64,000 bases of DNA from the NCBI GenBank assembly GCA_026545225.1, contig CM048845.1, positions 88,315,033 to 88,379,032 of the forward strand, written 5' to 3'. The notes below the pieces were generated by a model. The model saw only the letters and a list, made by a program, of their open reading frames with translations, was not told the origin of the DNA and searched no databases. Made by a program: the position numbers and the translations under genes. Source of the stretch: Cornus controversa. Taxonomy: Eukaryota; Streptophyta; Magnoliopsida; Cornales; Cornaceae. This document shows positions 46,336 through 59,000 of the stretch, one piece after another. Position 1 is the stretch's first letter; each line of letters opens with the position of its first letter.

Positions 46336-48782
46336 ACCAAATGGTAGCCAGTAGTCATGCCATAGGGAGATATTCTTGCCCATTACGAACATGATACTTG
46401 ATGAAAAGTTTAGCAATGCCTCTGAGGTTAAGAATTACTCTCCAATTCCATGAGCTGGACTGTGGAGCTTTGATACTCTAAAAATTTTTGTTTCTTATTA
46501 GAGTAGTGTGAAGCCATTCACTCTATAGGGATTGTTCTTTAGCAGGCTCCAAATGTGTCTGAAGATGGAGATGTGGTTCCATATGGAGAGATGAGGTATA
46601 CTTAGTCCCCCATAATCTCTAGGCTTACACACATCAATCCAGGCGATCCTTGCACGAGCACTTTTTAGATCAGTTCCAGACCATAAGAAATCCCTTAACA
46701 TTTTGTTAATGTTCTCGATGACAAGTTTAGGGAGAATGAAAGTGCTAGCCCAATAGGCATGGATGCTGAATATAATTGTCTTGATAAGCTGAAGTCTGCT
46801 GGCATAGGAGAGGGTTCTAGTAGTCCAACATTTCACTCTAGCAACAATCCTTTCAATAGGGATTTTACAATCCATAACATATAATCTGGAGGATATCAGA
46901 GGAATACCTATTTACATAATAAGCAACTTCCCTAATTCAAAGCCACAGGTATTGATCAATGTAGATTGAGTAGTTGCATGTGTTAACACCAGAAGTGAAA
47001 ATGAGGCTTTTTGAGTGGTTAAGAAATAGGCTAGAGAAAGAGGAGAATGTGTGTAAGGCATGAGTAAGAGTGAACAAAGAGTTAAGTTCTCCCTTACAAA
47101 AAAAGCGTGAAATCGTCAGCAAAATATAGATGCGAAAGCTTAGCCTTTTTGCACCTCCAATGAAAATTGAAAGAAGGGTTTCTACCAATAAATGAGTTAA
47201 TCACAAAAGATAAGACATCCATAACAATGACAAAAAGGAATGAGGAGATAGGATCATCTTGTCTGAGTCCTTTAGAGCTTTTAAAATACCCTATTAGCTC
47301 ACCATTGAAAAATATAGAGAAATATGGTGACGTCACACAAGCCTTGATCCAAATGATAAAGGTAGTGAGAAATCTAAGAAGGGTAAGGGTATCAAAGTGG
47401 AAGTCCCAATTTGTTATGTCATAGGCTTTCTTGAGGTCGACCTTCAGAGTGCATTTGGGGACAAGGGAAGGAAGATGGTAGCCTTTGAGGAGTTCTTACG
47501 CAATATATTGTAGCTTATTCTCTTGCATTTTATGAAAGCAACATGTACCTTATCAATGTTATGAGGAAAAATAACTTGGAGCTTGAGAGCAAGGAGTTTT
47601 GAGATCACTTTATAGATAGTATTTCAGCATGATATGGGACAAAACTCATTCATGTTTGATGGGTTGGGAACTTAGGAACAAAGGCCAAATAGGTGGAATT
47701 GATTTCTTTAAGAAGTTGGCCACTGGAAAAGAATTCTCTCACTGTAATAGTAACATCATTTCTCACAATTGGTTGTGCTCTCTTAAAGATATGGCTAAGA
47801 TAGACCCTAAGAAAAAAAATTAATGAGCTTTGTCACTCCTCATCTTTCTCTTTTACCTTCACCCAATCGTTGTTGGAAAATATTTAACGTCACCCGTTTG
47901 TATCATTTTTGGATGAGCTTTGTTGGTGGCATTGTCTATATATTTAAAATTTTAAACTAAAAACATTCAAACAAGTTGTTGGTGGTGTTGTGTTCGGGTC
48001 TGGGTATTCTGACAACCAGTTAAATATATTCTAAAAATTTGTTGAAGACTGTGAAGGTTATTCTGAGGTTGGATTTGAATAGGTAGAGAAAAGATGATCA
48101 ATAGTGGAGAGAGTGAGGGTACTTATTGGTTGAGAAAAGAGAGACAACATACTATGAAAGAAGGTTATAGCCATCAGGACCGGGGGATTTGTTATTGTTA
48201 AAAGAGAAAAAATAGTTCTTTATCTCATCAGGAGCAGGAATGGCCACAAAAGAATTAACTAAATCATTAGGGATGAACTTTGAAATGTAATCGGCAAGGG
48301 AATCAATACTTGGGTAATCATTAAGGTGGTTGCCTAGAAGGGACTTGAAGTGCCTTATAGCTTCTATCTTTACAACTTGGATGTTATCAAAGAATTCCCC
48401 AATAACAAGTCTCACACTTATAATTTTCCTTCTGTTACATCTCTGGCTAAATGATTTCATGAATAAATTAGAATTCTAGTCACCCTCTTTCAGCCATTCT
48501 ATTCGAGATTTCTACTTAAACACTTGTTCCTCAATAGAGCTGAGATGACAAAACCCGTGAATTAACCTTTTTTCTGTCTCTCTGAGTTGCTGATTTGAAA
48601 GGTTGTTGTCAAGACGATTCTGACATCTTGTGAGAGCTTTTTTGGTTTCAATAATCCTACTAGAAATGCTACAATAACTCTTTTTGTACATATTTTAAAG
48701 CTTTTTCTAAAGAATCTTCATTTCATAACTACTTGGAACATGGTAATGTCGTGGATGTGCATTACCCAGACTTGAGCCACTG

Positions 48783-50000
48783 TTTGTAATAAATCAGTAT
48801 GGTTAGTGTGAGTTGCACGGTGAGGAAGCGGTTGCAAAAAGTACTTTAAAACCTAGAGGGGAGGTGAATAGGATCACTTGCTCGTTTGCTTAATTTTTAA
48901 TTAATTCAATTTTAAGTCCAATTAACCAAACAATTAAAAGCAAGTAGATAACTTAAAGGGCAAGTAATTAAAGAAAAGAATGCATCGAATATATGTGGAA
49001 ACCCAAAGCGAAAAAAATCATGGAGGGAGGCAGAAAGCCTCAGAAAACCAATCCACTATGATGAAGCAAAGTACAGCAGACTCTGTCTCAGACTTACACC
49101 CCTCTTCACTCTGTCAATAATCTGATGCGGAACACCTCAGACTTATGATTGCGACAACACGTCCAACTGCTGCAGACTTTCGGCTAACATCACGATCCTT
49201 ACAAAAAGGTTACTGGAAGAACAAAAATACTCAGCAAGTATTTCATTCTCTTCGTAGTGCGATATGGTCACCTTTCTTCCTCAACAAGCATGCAAGCGAA
49301 GAATCATCAATCCAATGTTCTGATCAGCGAATAATTTAATGCAGTCTCTGAACAGCTAATCAGAAGTAGAACACCATCCTAAATATCACTCGTGAAATAT
49401 AGATGTGTGTTCTTAAAAATATATAGCCCTAATTATATTGTATATACTTTTTCTCTCTAAAAATATGTTTTAGGCATATGGTACTTACTTATTTTGTAGA
49501 GAAAATATGGATACATATATATAGGCAAGGGAGTTCTAATTCTACTTGAAAAAGAAGTTGAATACCAAAATAGAACTCGCCTAGAAGTTTCAAACCCAAT
49601 AGGAATCAGAATTTTGGTCAAAATCTATTTCCTATTTGGAACAAGATAAGTGGGATCGGTGCCAAATAAATAGGACTGGTGGGACTTTGTAAAACCTGCA
49701 AAACCTAACTGCAGAGAAAAGTTGGACCGGTCCTAAATATTGGGGACCGGCCCTACTTTAAAAAATCCTAATATTTTCATTTAAACCCTGATTTTTCAAA
49801 ATAGGCTCGGAAATAAAAAGTGCAAAGCGTCCTCACCATACTTACCTGTACTATATGGTATTCTTTACTGATTTATCTGCATCCATGCACTTGAATATCA
49901 ACTCAAAGTTGTCGACGATCGATACAAAGAATAATACAAAAATTATAACTTGATTAATCAGGTTTTGATCACCGAAATATGCCAATTACAAATTTATATC
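48783..50000. mobile_element. LTR-retroelement-type insertion in the LINE (probable solo LTR, fossil)
   Basis: LINE coding similarity stops at about 50001 (after the EN segment) and resumes at 48782, so about 1.2 kb is inserted. The insert holds the phrase CCTAGAGGGGAGGTGAATAGG (48852), frequent in plant LTR elements, and no coding. TSD and exact LTR ends are not resolved. A related right-end sequence is at 51060-51235, and the scrap at 20969 shares the same phrase. Broken or solo; age unknown. Confidence 0.5.
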
Positions 50001-50765
50001 TCACAGTCAACATAGAAGTTGAAAATTTTGAAAGGAATATTCTTTTTTGGGCTTGCATTACCTAGATTTACCACCATAGGTGAGTGATCTGAAATCCCAT
50101 GAGAGAGGAAAATGCATTTGGATAGTAGAGAGAAGAAAGCCATTTTCCATTAACCAGGACTCTGTCAAGCTTCCTTGATATGTTAGCAATACCATGACTC
50201 TTGTTAGACCAGGTATATAACACTCTATTAAATCTGAGCTCATTAATTTCAACATTATGCAGGCAGTCATTGAATTCCTCCATTGCAGGAGTCCATCTAA
50301 CAAAACCACCATGATTCTCGTTCGAGTGTCTATGGATATTGAAATCCCCTATGAGCACCTAGGGGGCAACAAAGAGACAAGATCTTTGAGCATCGATGTC
50401 AGACCAAAGAGATCTCCTCTGAACCGAAGAGTTAGATGCATATATGAAAGATGCAAAAAAAATGAAACTTTCAGTGATGATAGTGATAATGCAGTGGATG
50501 GCTTGAGAGCTCTCTAGAATTTTTGTAAAATAGAGGGGTTAAACATAATCCATATATTGCCTAGAGGGGAACAAGAGTAGTTATTGGTGCCATTCTAGGA
50601 AGATGCAATATTCCTTCTAATATTCTCAGCATTTATTTCTTGGACCTTAGTTTCCAATAAGGCCATTAAATGTAACCTGAATTCGAAGATGAGAGATTTT
50701 ATTTCTCTTTGTTTTTTAGGGCTGTTGAGGCCCCTAATATTCCATGTGGCTATGGAAATCATTGA

Positions 50766-51470
50766 GATGAAGCTCGAATAAGAAGACCTTTAGAGCCTAA
50801 GATATGTTACTCAGAAGATGAGTTCCTTTTTTTTTTCTTCTTTTTCTTCATGGAAACGTTCACCTCATTATTTGGACTCAAAACTCTAGCAAAAAGATAA
50901 GCTTTCGAATCTGTGTAAAACACATGCAGTACCAGAAACAAGATAGATCTTCCTAAGAACAAGCTAGGCCTTTCTCGAATAAGCCCAATTCATTTGGGAC
51001 CTTACGGATCCACTATTTTTCCTATTCAAAGATCCAGAATCCTTTAACCAATCCTTTTTGCAAACACAAGTGTACTCACACACTCACTTACCTAACCTAA
51101 ACAATGTTAAATTCTAATCGATATTGAGCTCATGTCGATCACTTGTTGTTCAACTTTCAAAATCGAGATTCAAGATAAATATAAAATCACAACTCGATTA
51201 AACATGTTTTGCATCAGAATTCGCTAACATAAAAATTAAGTGTCTCATAATGAATATAATATATTTTTTGTGTATAACATACGATATATAGATGTATATT
51301 ATATACTAATATTATTGTTATTACATATAATATATTACTATTTTAAGGTTGCTGCTAATTGATTTTGCAATTATTTTTCAAATTCATATTTTGTATAAGT
51401 TTTTTACATTATTCTTATGATCAATGATCGAGAATTGATTAATGATAAATAGAATCATCATTTTCCTATG
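50766..51470. other. Between two LINEs; possible LINE 5' region and LTR scrap
   Basis: 50766-51050 should correspond to the upstream (ORF1 or 5' UTR) part of the minus-strand LINE, but I see no zinc-knuckle motif. 51060-51235 resembles the right end of the insertion at 48783-50000 (CAACTCGATTAAACATGTTTTG against TAACTTGATTAATCAGGTTTTG). The remainder is AT-rich. Confidence 0.4.
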
Positions 51471-51474
51471 GCTG

Positions 51475-52885
51475 AATCTATTTTGTTACCTCATCAAGTA
51501 TCAAATCACTCCCCTCTTCTAATAAAATTTGGGAGGCCAAAACCAAAAGAAATGTTGAACTTTTAGGCTCGCCCAAAATTTTCTCGATAGAGTGGCCAAT
51601 GTGTGGAGTTCTGACTTCATGGAATTAAAATGCTCCAAGTAACTCAGAAATGGAAGGCTCTCAAGTACCATTTAAGGAAGCTCAATAGGATGGAATTTGT
51701 AGAGATCTCAAATAGAGTTAGGAAGCACGAAAACTTCTCCTAGGAATGTTGTGATGGTATCGAACACGTATAGGACACGGTCCAGTCATGTGTCAGACAT
51801 GGCTAGAATTGTCTTGTAATTTGAATATTTTATTTTCTGGTTGGACACGGCTGAGACAGGCATGGACACAGTAAAAACATGTTTGTTGATCTTATGCATT
51901 TTAACATTGGCTTACTTCTTTCAACTACCTTGGTGTGCCCCTCATTTCTTCTGCACTTACCACCACTGATTGCAAAACCTTAGTTGAAAAAATCTCCAAT
52001 ATAATCTCCCACTGGACCAATAAAAGCCTCTCTTATGCGGGCAAGCTTTAACTTTGCAAATATGTCCTCTACAGTTTGCAACTCTATTGGATGAACAACT
52101 TCATTTGCCCAAAAATGTCACCTCATCAATCAATTCATTAATCAAAAAATTCTTATGGTCACACTCTAAATCATCAAAAAAACATTGTAATGTGGCATGG
52201 TCTAGCATATGTTTGCCTAAAGCAAGTGGAGGCCTGGGACTACCTAACATCTCCTCTCTCAATAGACTTCAAGGGTTTGCCAACTTTCCAAGGGTTTGCA
52301 ATTTTCAATGCTCATCCTTTACATGGACTGACTTCATCAATAGGGCTGCAAACTCTTGGGATCAATCACTTAAATTTCTTTCAAATAGACTCATCTTGGC
52401 ATGATGCATTTACTCTATCCAGAAAGAAAAGAATTACAAATGTTTCAAAGACAAATCATCATCTACAACAGCAATCATCAATTCAATCTCTGAGATAATC
52501 AAGTTAAGACTTATTAGTTGCAAGTTTAAGGACTGCAAATCAACTAGAGTGTTAGCAGTAACATGGCATCTACCCAGCTCTACAATTAGGCCTGCAAGGA
52601 AGCCTCCAGACCATTCTTCTGGGAACTAGGCCCTAACTCCTCACTTCACCTTTAATCTCCATGAGCTCCTGATGTTATTCTGCTACTGATCCCTGCCATC
52701 AATCCTATCTTGCAGAACTTAATCTTGATGATCAATTAGCTTTTTTTTCATGAAATTGTTCCATATGGTTGTGATTATTTGTTGATGCATTGCATCTTAT
52801 TCTTATCTGTTCCTATATCCCTGGGATATTGCTTGTAATTTTTTTTCATCAATACTATTGACTTACATTACCAAAAAAAAAAAAC
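51475..52885 (+). mobile_element. LINE fragments, plus strand, with poly-A tail
   Basis: 51475-51745 encodes the EN-RT linker of an L1-type LINE (SDFMELKCSK-like, then QKWKALKYHLRKLNRMEFVE). 51755-51880 holds GGACACGG words of the Mutator-like family. 51915-52500 encodes the RT C-terminus (YLGVPLISSALTT, VEKISNIISHWTNKSLSYAG, then a PKASGGLGLPNISSLN block). The 3' end runs to an A-tract at 52874-52884 after TTACATTACC. The reading frame slips several times. The poly-A-tailed part appears to be a separate, younger 5'-truncated copy. Confidence 0.75.
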
Positions 52886-52924
52886 AAGAGAAGGATTATA
52901 AGTTTACAATGTAACTGAAGGGGA

Positions 52925-53345
52925 TATATAGTACTATCAAACAGGAGTTGCTCTCTCATTTCCAAAGATTAATGCTAGGTCATAATGTTCCTCTCTTTCC
53001 AAGTACCTAGCTCAATTTGTTTCCCTGGCCAGATGGCTTTAATGCTTTTTCAATTTTAGAAAGCTTAACAAATCATAGAATCAGATGTCAGCTTAGTCAT
53101 TAATTAAAGACATTCTCTAATGATAGAATTTTGAAAGAGATCAATGCCACATATATTGCCTTAGTTCCTAAAATTTCAAATCCACCATTTATAAATGCAT
53201 ATTAAAATTGATTGCAAATAAATAAAATTAAGCTAGTGCTTTCTCATACCATTGCCTCCAATCAATTAAGCAGTCTTGGTGAAGGATAGGTGACAGTGCT
53301 CTCTTAGCTCAAGAGCTCCTAAGAGGTCTCACAAGTCCTCATAGA
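52925..53345 (+). mobile_element. LINE reverse-transcriptase fragment
   Basis: Plus-strand similarity to the RT N-terminal part: RILKEINATYIALVPKISNP at about 53125, then after a gap KLVLSHTIASNQ and ALLAQELL-like sequence to 53345. It may be the continuation of the linker at 51475-51745, split by the poly-A-tailed LINE at about 51890-52885. Confidence 0.65.
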
Positions 53346-54045
53346 TGGGTCATAAATGTTATTTTGATCATTTAATTTTGTCTCTCTTTTCATTTTTCTT
53401 TTTCTCTTTTTATTTATTTAATTTCATGCATGACCGGCAAAGAAACCAGGGGCTGATAATCTTTTTAAGAGGAATGAAGCTAAGCTATAATGATGATCTT
53501 AATCATTTCTCCTGATCTACAAAAGCAAAATGCAAGGTCTTTTTAGCATGCATACTTTGTGAATACTTTTTAGCATACCATTACTTTGTAAAAGGGCTAC
53601 AAACAAGCTAGCAAAAGCAAGCAACAACAATCTCCATAGAACTTGCATTCATGTTAAAGGTGTAACATAGAACGATCTTAAGCATATCAGTATGAATCCA
53701 AGTTCACATGCATCAATAATATTTGCATCCGGATTTTATGGGACAAAACTGTATTCAATACAATCCAAATATATAAAACCATAATCTCATAAAATGAGAG
53801 TAGTGTACCACATTTTGTATGACCATATATGGCTCTTATATCAACATCATACTAGCTCGTATTTGAATTGTGATATTAATTTGTATGAGAGTTGATAACA
53901 ATTATGAGACTAATATTCGGTTTCTGTATAGAATTGAACTGGGTTCGACACGAATTGAAGCTAGCTTCTAAAAGCATTCATACCAGACAAATTCTGTTTA
54001 TCAACTTCATGCTTTGTCCCTTACCCAATTAAACTTTGTGACTTG

Positions 54046-54100
<55 letters not shown>

Positions 54101-55843
54101 TAAGTGATTTCAGTACTGTGCTTGATTCCTCTGAAGAATAAGTGGTTCATATTATATATAGGTGGCTACACAAAAGCCTATGTCCTAAGCAGTAGGTAAT
54201 GGTAACCATTAATGTTTTTAACGTAATTATCTAGGGATCATAAAGAAGGGTAGTGTAGAGCATGTCCACATAAATATAATTATAAAGCTATATCATATAA
54301 AGTTGAAAGAAAAGAAGGGGGAAAAAATCACATCAGCAAACACTAGCTACTATCATATATCCAAAAAGACACCCACTTTCATATCATAGTTGCCCCTAAT
54401 ACACATGTATATTTGATCAGTAAAGATTGCCAGTCCAAGAAAGAAATTGGTTGAATTCACTATTTTGGCTTCTATAGTGAAATTTGACTGCCACATCTTT
54501 AGGGTGTCTTCAGCTACGTAAAATTGAAATCTTAAAATCGAAATTGGTGGAATTAGAAAAAAAAATTTGTTAATACACAGCCTGAACACAAACATAGAAC
54601 AAGTTATACCGAATGAATTACACACAACATCAAGAAATGTTGAAATTCAGGAACTATCACTGGTTCTAAGCTCCATCACTTGCATGTCTTTTGACAGCCG
54701 AACAAGTAGCTTCAAGTTCCACATAAATATTTTTAGTTCAGCATACACCCAGATTTTGCTTAAAGAGGACTAGTTCACTCTATGAAACACCACAAATATA
54801 TACATAAACAGGTACAGATATATATGTGTGTGTGTATATATATATATATGTAACTGAACACCATTGCTTTTCCACTATGACCAAACATATCAGCCCCACT
54901 AAAATTGTCATCCCCTAACGCATACTTCACCTACATATGCAGCAGAGTACTGGAATGGAAAAACTAGATATTGATCAACTTCTTACATTATTTTTGTAAA
55001 TAGACTTAACTCTCATCCTCATGCTAGAGCCTCAGCCTGCAAGTTTGTACCAACGTATTAAGCAATAGATCCAAGCTATTGTTTTCACTAAACCTTGCAG
55101 ATCCTTATTCCTAAGTTGAATTCTATTCAAATTTATTAATACATGTTAAATTGCTAGGTGATAATACTTCAGATCTCAAGCATAGCAATGTAGACCTTAT
55201 TGTCATGTACTTGAGAACCACGTAGACCTAAACTAAAAAAAATAAAAAATTGAGTCAAAACCCTAATTATTAGGACGTCATATAGCATCCTAAATCCATT
55301 GCACATAGACACACCTTTATTCATTTGAAGGGTGGCCATATAACTGTAAAGTTATTGGAGTTGTGAGAGTTGACCCCACTTGACAGAACCCACCCATTAT
55401 ACAAATAATAATAATAATTGGATGTTAATGGCATTAAAATGAAAAGGTTAACATGATATGAAAGAAAGGACAAAGAAAACAACTCGAATCATGTTCTGCA
55501 CGTGCACCCAACCGATTTATGTGTTGAGCTGATCAAGTACACAAATTAACCATACTATAACTCCTCATTGTTATAAGTCAAAACAAAATGTAAATCAAAA
55601 CCATCAATAAAAGCTATTTTCTTTCATAATGAATATGGTCAACCTCCATAGAACATAGAGGACTACACACTTTAACTTCTTTTTGTCACAGCCCAAAGAG
55701 TGACCACTCGAGTCGAGTCATCGGACAAAGAAGAGGTCAAATTTCACTTTTAAATGAGCTGAGTGAATGCTGATATGAAAGAATAAAGCAAGGAGAGTTA
55801 AAGAAAGTAGGAAAGACCCCCAAGGGTATAAATAGCCACCTTG

Positions 55844-55888
<45 letters not shown>

Positions 55889-56071
55889 GATACATAAAGT
55901 TGATAAAGAATGAAGCTAACCTATAGAAAGGAATAAATGCTTTTTCAAGGAATCTTGATTCCTTAATTCAATAGTAATGCCAATTTTCAGGCATTTCTTA
56001 TACATCATTGTATAGTACTACTTTCTTTTTTTCCATTTCCAACCCTGTCGAATAATCATTGTTTTTGAGTA
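53346..56071. other. Intergenic, downstream of PEX2; microsatellites
   Basis: I recognise no gene; the longest open frame (54353-54625, minus, 90 codons) has no family resemblance. A (TG)n(AG)n microsatellite lies at 54045-54100 and a (GA)n run at 55847-55888. The right end includes the PEX2 3' UTR. Confidence 0.5.
54045..54100. repeat. Compound (TG)n(AG)n microsatellite
   Basis: About 15 TG units followed directly by about 13 AG units, between the LINE fragments and PEX2. Confidence 0.9.
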
Positions 56072-59000
56072 TCATTGTTGGTTTGAGCCACCATGCCGTT
56101 GCAAGGCAATAACTGGTTCACCGCATCTGGAGCACTGGAATGACGGAGCCGCAGAACACCGTGTTCGAAGGCAGTAGTAACAATACCTGGCAGTGAAACA
56201 AATCACAATCAGTTTTCCACCAAACCACCTGCCAGAGAGACAGTAAAAGAAACGCAAACAGGGTTGTCGCAAATGTGTTTCCAGAAAACGGGAAGTATAT
56301 AAAACATTTGTCATATTCATACAATCTTCACATAAACTATCCAGGCAGATGGCTAACTGTAGGTCCACCATCCCCAGTCTTTGAGTCGGCCTACAATTGT
56401 ACTAGTGAAAATCCAATATAAAAATCTATAATATAGAAGCTGCAGAGCTTTGATCCAGTCTTACTAGACCTGGTATGGTCGAAGCTCCAAATCATCAACT
56501 GATCCTGGTTGCAAATTTCATTATATAGTAACCCAGTTGGCCCTTAAAATATTGTTTGAAGGATCAAATATACATTCTCACCCTTTAAACTGTAGGATCG
56601 GTATCAGTATCACCCTCCTGAACTTCAAAATGCACCAAAACTCTGTTAAACTTGAGTATGTTTAACCATAACCCTTCCCATAAATGGAAATCAGTAAAGA
56701 ATGTAAAAATCATGTGACAGCACAAGATTGTTTTAAGAGTTTGAACATACTTTTAATATCACTCGGTTCTTACGAAATCAGAAAACTATTTTGCCACTGT
56801 TTCTTTCTTCCTTTCCCTCCATTCTTCCGGGTTACTTCTTCTCTTACAATGAAGTAACATACTAAAAAAGAAACTTACAAAAGGGAAGAGAAACTTCCAA
56901 AAACAGACTTCTCACCCAAACAAAAAAAAACCTTCTAGAGAGAGAATTGATATTGAGAGGTATTAAAAAAAATCTCAACTGAAAGAAAGTTGAAAAACAT
57001 AATTCAACAGGAGCAAACTATTGCTTGGAGCACGGATCAGCGATTTGAGAGCAAAAATGCTCTCCCACTATTTGCTAAAATAATGTAGAGATGATGGAGT
57101 GAAAACTCGAGCTCAAGTCCACCAAGTGAAGGTAACAAACCTGTTTCCACTTTGCCATTACATCAGTTGTACTATAAGATACATATTTATTTTATTTAAG
57201 AGAATCAACCAACTTGAACTACACATACTTGCATATATAACTGAGTATAATTTTTTTAATAATTTATATAATAAATAAAAACGTTCATTCACTATATAGT
57301 TACAAAAAAAATTGAAAAAAAATATGACACTCTAAAGAAGTTCCCGCTCTCAAAGAATTTTAGATTTTGACGCTCTCCCGCTCCTGCTCTGTGCAACTTA
57401 GGTTGAATGACAAACAAACTAGCCCAGTAGTGGGTTATGGGAACTGAAGGTGTTGCAAGGATATTAACGATACTGATGCTGTAAGGTAACCTCCATCGTG
57501 TTAAAAGTAATGTTCAACAAGTAACAAACAGTCAAACACCAAATCAATGTTATTCCTTTTTATGAATAAAACAGCCAAACAAGTCAACAAGTTGAATTCC
57601 AATGAGGAATTCATGCATTTGACTGAACAAACAACTGAATCCCATCGAATTTTAATCTAGTTCAGCTAATCCACAGTTTTTGTGTGAGTTTATGGCTCAC
57701 TTTTATGAATTCGGAATCTCTAAACTCCGTAAAGTTTATACAAGAAGGAAGTTTGAACTTACCCTATTGATTTGAAAGTTGAACCAGCTGACGTAGACTA
57801 GATAGGGTGATTTCCACCTACCTTACTGACTAGAGAGAGACAACCTGACCGACCTGAAGAGAATGACTTCAACCTACTTTAGGCCAGGATAGTTTTGTTC
57901 TCACTGACTGACCATACTGAAGGAACTGACCTAAGCATGTTTCTTCCTAAAAAAGGCAAGAATCGCTGACTGAAGGTTGTGTCTTGCAAAGGAAGTAAAT
58001 GTTAATGGTGGGTGTGAAGAGTTAAACAGTGAGGGGAGTGGAAATTAGGCCGGAGCCAGAGGAGGGGAAGAGAGAGAGAGTAAGCAAGGAAACCCAGGTG
58101 CAACGATTAGCCAGATGTAGAGATAAAATATCCAAAATGACGAAGGCCGTGATGGAGATTAAATCTCAAGCCTCTTATTCACATCTGCCTCATAGTTTTT
58201 TAACTCGCTAACCATCCATTTGAAATGAGGCCCACCAACTACCAATCTTCCATTACCTCCACCAAATACTCTATCAACACTATGCCTCCACTGCCTAATT
58301 CTCATGCTGTATTGTTGATAAGGTCAGCAGCACTGCATTTAGAAAACCTTAAGGGATACCTAGAAATTTTAAAGAAAATGTATTTTTTTCATTGAGAGAA
58401 TGTCTCCCATAACTCCATCAGTCAAATGAACCCATCTGAACCTTCGGATAGCGCACCGGGGGGAAGGCAATTTGACTCGAAATAGTTTATGAGTGCATAA
58501 TGGAAACGGACCTATGGTTTGCTGCCTCAAAGTATGGTTTACACTTTAAGCTCTAAACTTTGAACAAGATATTAGCAGATATTCATATTAAATTATATCC
58601 TTCAACATTTTTACTATATGTTTATGTAATGGAATGTGCAATTGACAGACTAGTAGGACAAAAGAATTGCCCGCTCCATGAAGTAGTCTCTTTCAGTTAG
58701 ACCTATGGTATGAGATTAAAAACACAACTTTTATCCACGTTGTTTGAACTTCTAGTTTAAAACGAGTAACCTATACAAAGTAGCAATGATCAATGGAGAA
58801 AAGGGAATGCGTGGTGAAGTACCTGTGCTGACAGGGGAGGGCTAAAAATGGAATGGTTGGACTCGCTTGGCAAATGGGGCAAACAGTTTCATCCCCTGCA
58901 GAATTTGATGACCTATCCTTTGAGAATGGATGAAGAAAATTTTTAACGGATGATGAATTAAGAAGAGGAAGAAGCAACAACAACATTTCCTGCACATAAA

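Larger units (their letters stand above)
45108..50765 (-). mobile_element. L1-type LINE, degenerate, near full length from EN to poly-A
   Basis: On the minus strand: endonuclease start at about 50765 (ISIATWNIRGLNSPKKQREI), EN middle and end to about 50001 (MLIGDFNIHRHSNE; DHSPMVVNLGN), then after an inserted LTR-type block the linker from 48782 (TVAQVW; LSSIEEQVF), RT (NNNKSPGPDGYN at about 48170; GLRQDDPISSFLFVIVMD and YFADDFTLF at about 47270-47100), the post-RT part (SYASRLQLIKTIIFSIHAYW at about 46800) and the 3' tail ending in TTACC plus an A-rich run at 45108-45135. Internal stops and frame slips are common, including a stop in IASS*NG near 50590. A 283 bp segment is tandemly duplicated (45770-46336). 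Confidence 0.85.

Noticed and set aside
54353-54625. 90-codon minus-strand open frame
   Set aside because: No family resemblance, no splice partners and AT-rich codon use typical of intergenic sequence.
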